The notes below the pieces were generated by a model. It worked only from the letters and a program-made list of their open reading frames with translations, was not told where the DNA came from and ran no database searches. 5,301 nucleotides of DNA. Origin: CBDUSL01 sp965370265. GTDB lineage: Bacteria > Patescibacteriota > Patescibacteriia > JAXHNJ01. Shown here in pieces: positions 3,948 through 5,301 of the stretch. The DNA lies in the NCBI GenBank assembly GCA_965370265.1, contig CBDUSL010000044.1, positions 1 through 5,301 on the forward strand, written 5' to 3'. The position numbers and the translations under genes were made by a program. Every line of letters starts with the position of its first letter. Position 1 is the stretch's first letter.

Positions 3948-5184
3948 TCTTCTGAGACAACTCCGCTAACTCTTTGTCTAAGGCCACCGCTTGGTCACTA
4001 ACCGCAAAAGCCATCTCATTAACGCCGATTAGTTTTAAACCACTAAGCTTTCTTAAACGGGAGAGAGCCACGTAGCCCATTCCGGGCGTAAATGACTTAC
4101 TAAGGTCAATTTCCGCTAAATCCAGAGTCATTCCTTGGCATTTATGGATAGTAATCGCCCAAGCCAGGCGCAAAGGAATCTGGTTTATTTGGGCCAGTGT
4201 CTCGTCATCTTCTTCCACTATCCAACGAGTTGGCTTAGCCACCACTCTTTGCCCAGCGACCGTTTTTACAATGGGGAAATTATCCCCGTCAAAATCTATC
4301 ACCTGGCCCAGGGTGCCATTCACATAACCTTTTTCCAGATTATTTTTGACAAACATTACGACGGCGCCCCTTTTTAAAATTAGGTATTCCGGCGATAAAC
4401 AATTCTTTTTTAAACTTTTTATAAATTTCCTATCCCCCGATTCCGTCATTTGATAGCCATAGGCTTTTTTCTTGATTAATCTTAGTTCACTGTTATTCTG
4501 GGTATCCACGTCAAAGTTGTGAGTGTAAAGTTTAGTTGGTTTAATTTTGCCGGGAATATTTTTATTTAGCCGGCCAAGAACCACATTTTTGGTAGTTTTA
4601 GAAACTTTATTAGAACGCATATCATTTAAAAATTTATGGTATTTTTTGTCGGCTTGCCGGTGTTGCTCGGTTAAATAACAAACTTTTAAATCCATGTTCT
4701 CCCAAATGGCGGAATAATTAATAAAGTTCCCTGAACCCTTCTGATCATTAATTGGTGGCAATTGAAAAAAATCTCCACTCAGAACAATTTGAATCCCGCC
4801 AAATGGTTTAGTATTTCTTTTGATCGCCTTACAAACAGTGTCAATTACGTCTAAGTGATAATCATTGATCATAGAAACTTCATCAATAATTAATGTTTTG
4901 GTTTGCCTAACATTAACTCTGATTTTTTTATTACGAATAATTTTTTTAATTACTTTTTGGGGGAAGGTATGATTAATCCCCAGACCAGCCCAAGAATGAA
5001 TTGTCCGCCCATTAATATGGGTAGAGGCAATACCTGTAGAGGCCGTAATAGCGGTGTTTATTTCTTTCTTTCTTTGGTGAGAAATAAATTTATTCAAAAC
5101 AAAAGTTTTTCCACTGCCGGCCGCTCCGGTCAGAAGAACATTATTTCCTTTTTTTAAAATCTCAAGCGCTTTTTTTTGTTTCAA
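3934..5184 (-). CDS. PIF1-like superfamily 1 DNA helicase
   Basis: A 416-residue ATP-dependent 5'-3' DNA helicase of the PIF1/RecD-like SF1B class. Numbered from the TTG at 5184, the motifs are Walker A GAAGSGKT (20-27), motif Ia TASTGIAS (47-54), Walker B LIIDEVSM (98-105), motif III LSGDFFQLPP (135-144), LTEQHRQ with the arginine (171-177), motif V ITIHKCQGMTLD (344-355) and motif VI GYVALSRL (370-377). This is a complete minimal core with no extra C-terminal domain. The frame stays open back to a TTG at 5274, but that codon lies inside the upstream terminator hairpin and would add a Trp/Lys-rich, implausible N-terminus. The TTG at 5184 gives MKQKKALEILKKGNNVLLTG, the usual family opening about 20 residues before Walker A. 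No strong Shine-Dalgarno is seen there, so the start remains open. It is the first gene of an operon with the metallopeptidase, overlapping by 14 bases. Confidence 0.92.
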   Translation of the reverse strand: MKQKKALEILKKGNNVLLTGAAGSGKTFVLNKFISHQRKKEINTAITASTGIASTHINGRTIHSWAGLGINHTFPQKVIKKIIRNKKIRVNVRQTKTLIIDEVSMINDYHLDVIDTVCKAIKRNTKPFGGIQIVLSGDFFQLPPINDQKGSGNFINYSAIWENMDLKVCYLTEQHRQADKKYHKFLNDMRSNKVSKTTKNVVLGRLNKNIPGKIKPTKLYTHNFDVDTQNNSELRLIKKKAYGYQMTESGDRKFIKSLKKNCLSPEYLILKRGAVVMFVKNNLEKGYVNGTLGQVIDFDGDNFPIVKTVAGQRVVAKPTRWIVEEDDETLAQINQIPLRLAWAITIHKCQGMTLDLAEIDLSKSFTPGMGYVALSRLRKLSGLKLIGVNEMAFAVSDQAVALDKELAELSQKNEKI

Positions 5185-5212
5185 GGTTTTATTATTTTTA
5201 AGTTTATTATTT

Positions 5213-5241
5213 AATTTACCTTTAAACCCAAAAATAATCAA
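5213..5241 (-). promoter_or_regulatory. Candidate promoter of the helicase-metallopeptidase operon
   Basis: On the minus strand TTGATT (5241-5236), a 17-base spacer and TAAATT (5218-5213) match -35 and -10 at 4 of 6 bases each or slightly better. It begins right after the T tract of the terminator at 5244-5301. Transcription would start near 5206, leaving about 22 bases before the TTG at 5184. The region is AT-rich, so chance matches are possible. Confidence 0.4.
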
Positions 5242-5243
5242 AT

Positions 5244-5301
5244 AAAAAAGGAGCCATTTCCACTTTCGCCACAAGGGCTACAGCGGACAAGTCGGCTCCT
5301 T
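5244..5301 (-). terminator. Large nested hairpin terminator at the right edge
   Basis: Read on the minus strand, AAGGAGCC (5301-5294) pairs with GGCTCCTT (5255-5248) and T continues to 5244, so it ends a minus-strand transcript coming from outside the window. Inside it is a second hairpin: TCCGCT (5287-5282) with AGTGGA (5264-5259, one G-U pair), a GTA/GAA internal loop, and GCC (5278-5276) with GGC (5270-5268) closing a 5-base loop. The outer stem may extend past the window edge. Confidence 0.8.

Noticed and set aside
5185..5274. N-terminal extension of the helicase to the TTG at 5274
   Set aside because: The codon is inside the loop of a terminator hairpin and the extension reads through its T tract. 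The sequence is Trp/Lys/Phe-rich and does not look like the family N-terminus.
1..5301. CRISPR array, tRNA, rRNA or known riboswitch
   Set aside because: I saw no regularly spaced repeats, no cloverleaf or CCA-adjacent TTCRANYC element, no rRNA signature and no recognisable riboswitch core on either strand.

Overview
The window reads as ordinary bacterial chromosome, most likely from a Candidate Phyla Radiation (Patescibacteria) genome or a similarly reduced lineage. The evidence is indirect: very short intergenic gaps, a terminator placed directly in front of the next promoter at three junctions, a compact PIF1-like helicase overlapping a small YgjP-type metallopeptidase, several small orphan proteins, and a terminator hairpin with a nested 'GTA/GAA' internal loop that I recall, without being able to check, from such genomes. 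TGA, TAA and TAG all act as stops, so the UGA=Gly code of some CPR lineages does not apply. There is no rRNA, tRNA, CRISPR array, transposase or phage gene.

Layout. Bases 1-315 hold the C-terminal end of a plus-strand membrane protein that runs in from the left, closed by a strong terminator (327-352). A textbook sigma70-type promoter (365-393) drives a phosphoribosyltransferase-domain protein (440-883), followed by two tandem terminators. A small exported Gly-rich protein lies on the minus strand (1077-1490). It is divergent from a 109-residue orphan protein (1700-2029), whose promoter (1624-1652) closely matches that of the phosphoribosyltransferase. A second, nearly identical copy of the 327-375 terminator/-35 segment lies at 2054-2103 and precedes a PD-(D/E)XK nuclease-like protein (2200-3273). 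A bidirectional terminator (3337-3365) separates this gene from a convergent minus-strand operon: a PIF1-like helicase (start best placed at 5184, end 3934) followed by an overlapping YgjP-like zinc metallopeptidase (3947-3387). A large nested hairpin terminator at the right edge (5244-5301) ends a minus-strand transcription unit outside the window and abuts the likely helicase promoter.

How the genes may work together. The only tight pairing is helicase plus metallopeptidase. This invites the hypothesis of a joint role in DNA-protein crosslink or blocked-DNA processing, which is inference only. The phosphoribosyltransferase and the 109-residue protein share promoter and leader features and may be expressed together. 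The 49/50-bp direct repeats make 327-2053 look like a block that could have been duplicated, inserted or lost by recombination. I see no complete new defence or mobile system here. The least explained parts are the duplicated terminator-promoter module, the 109-residue orphan, and the nuclease-like protein with an unrecognised C-terminal region.
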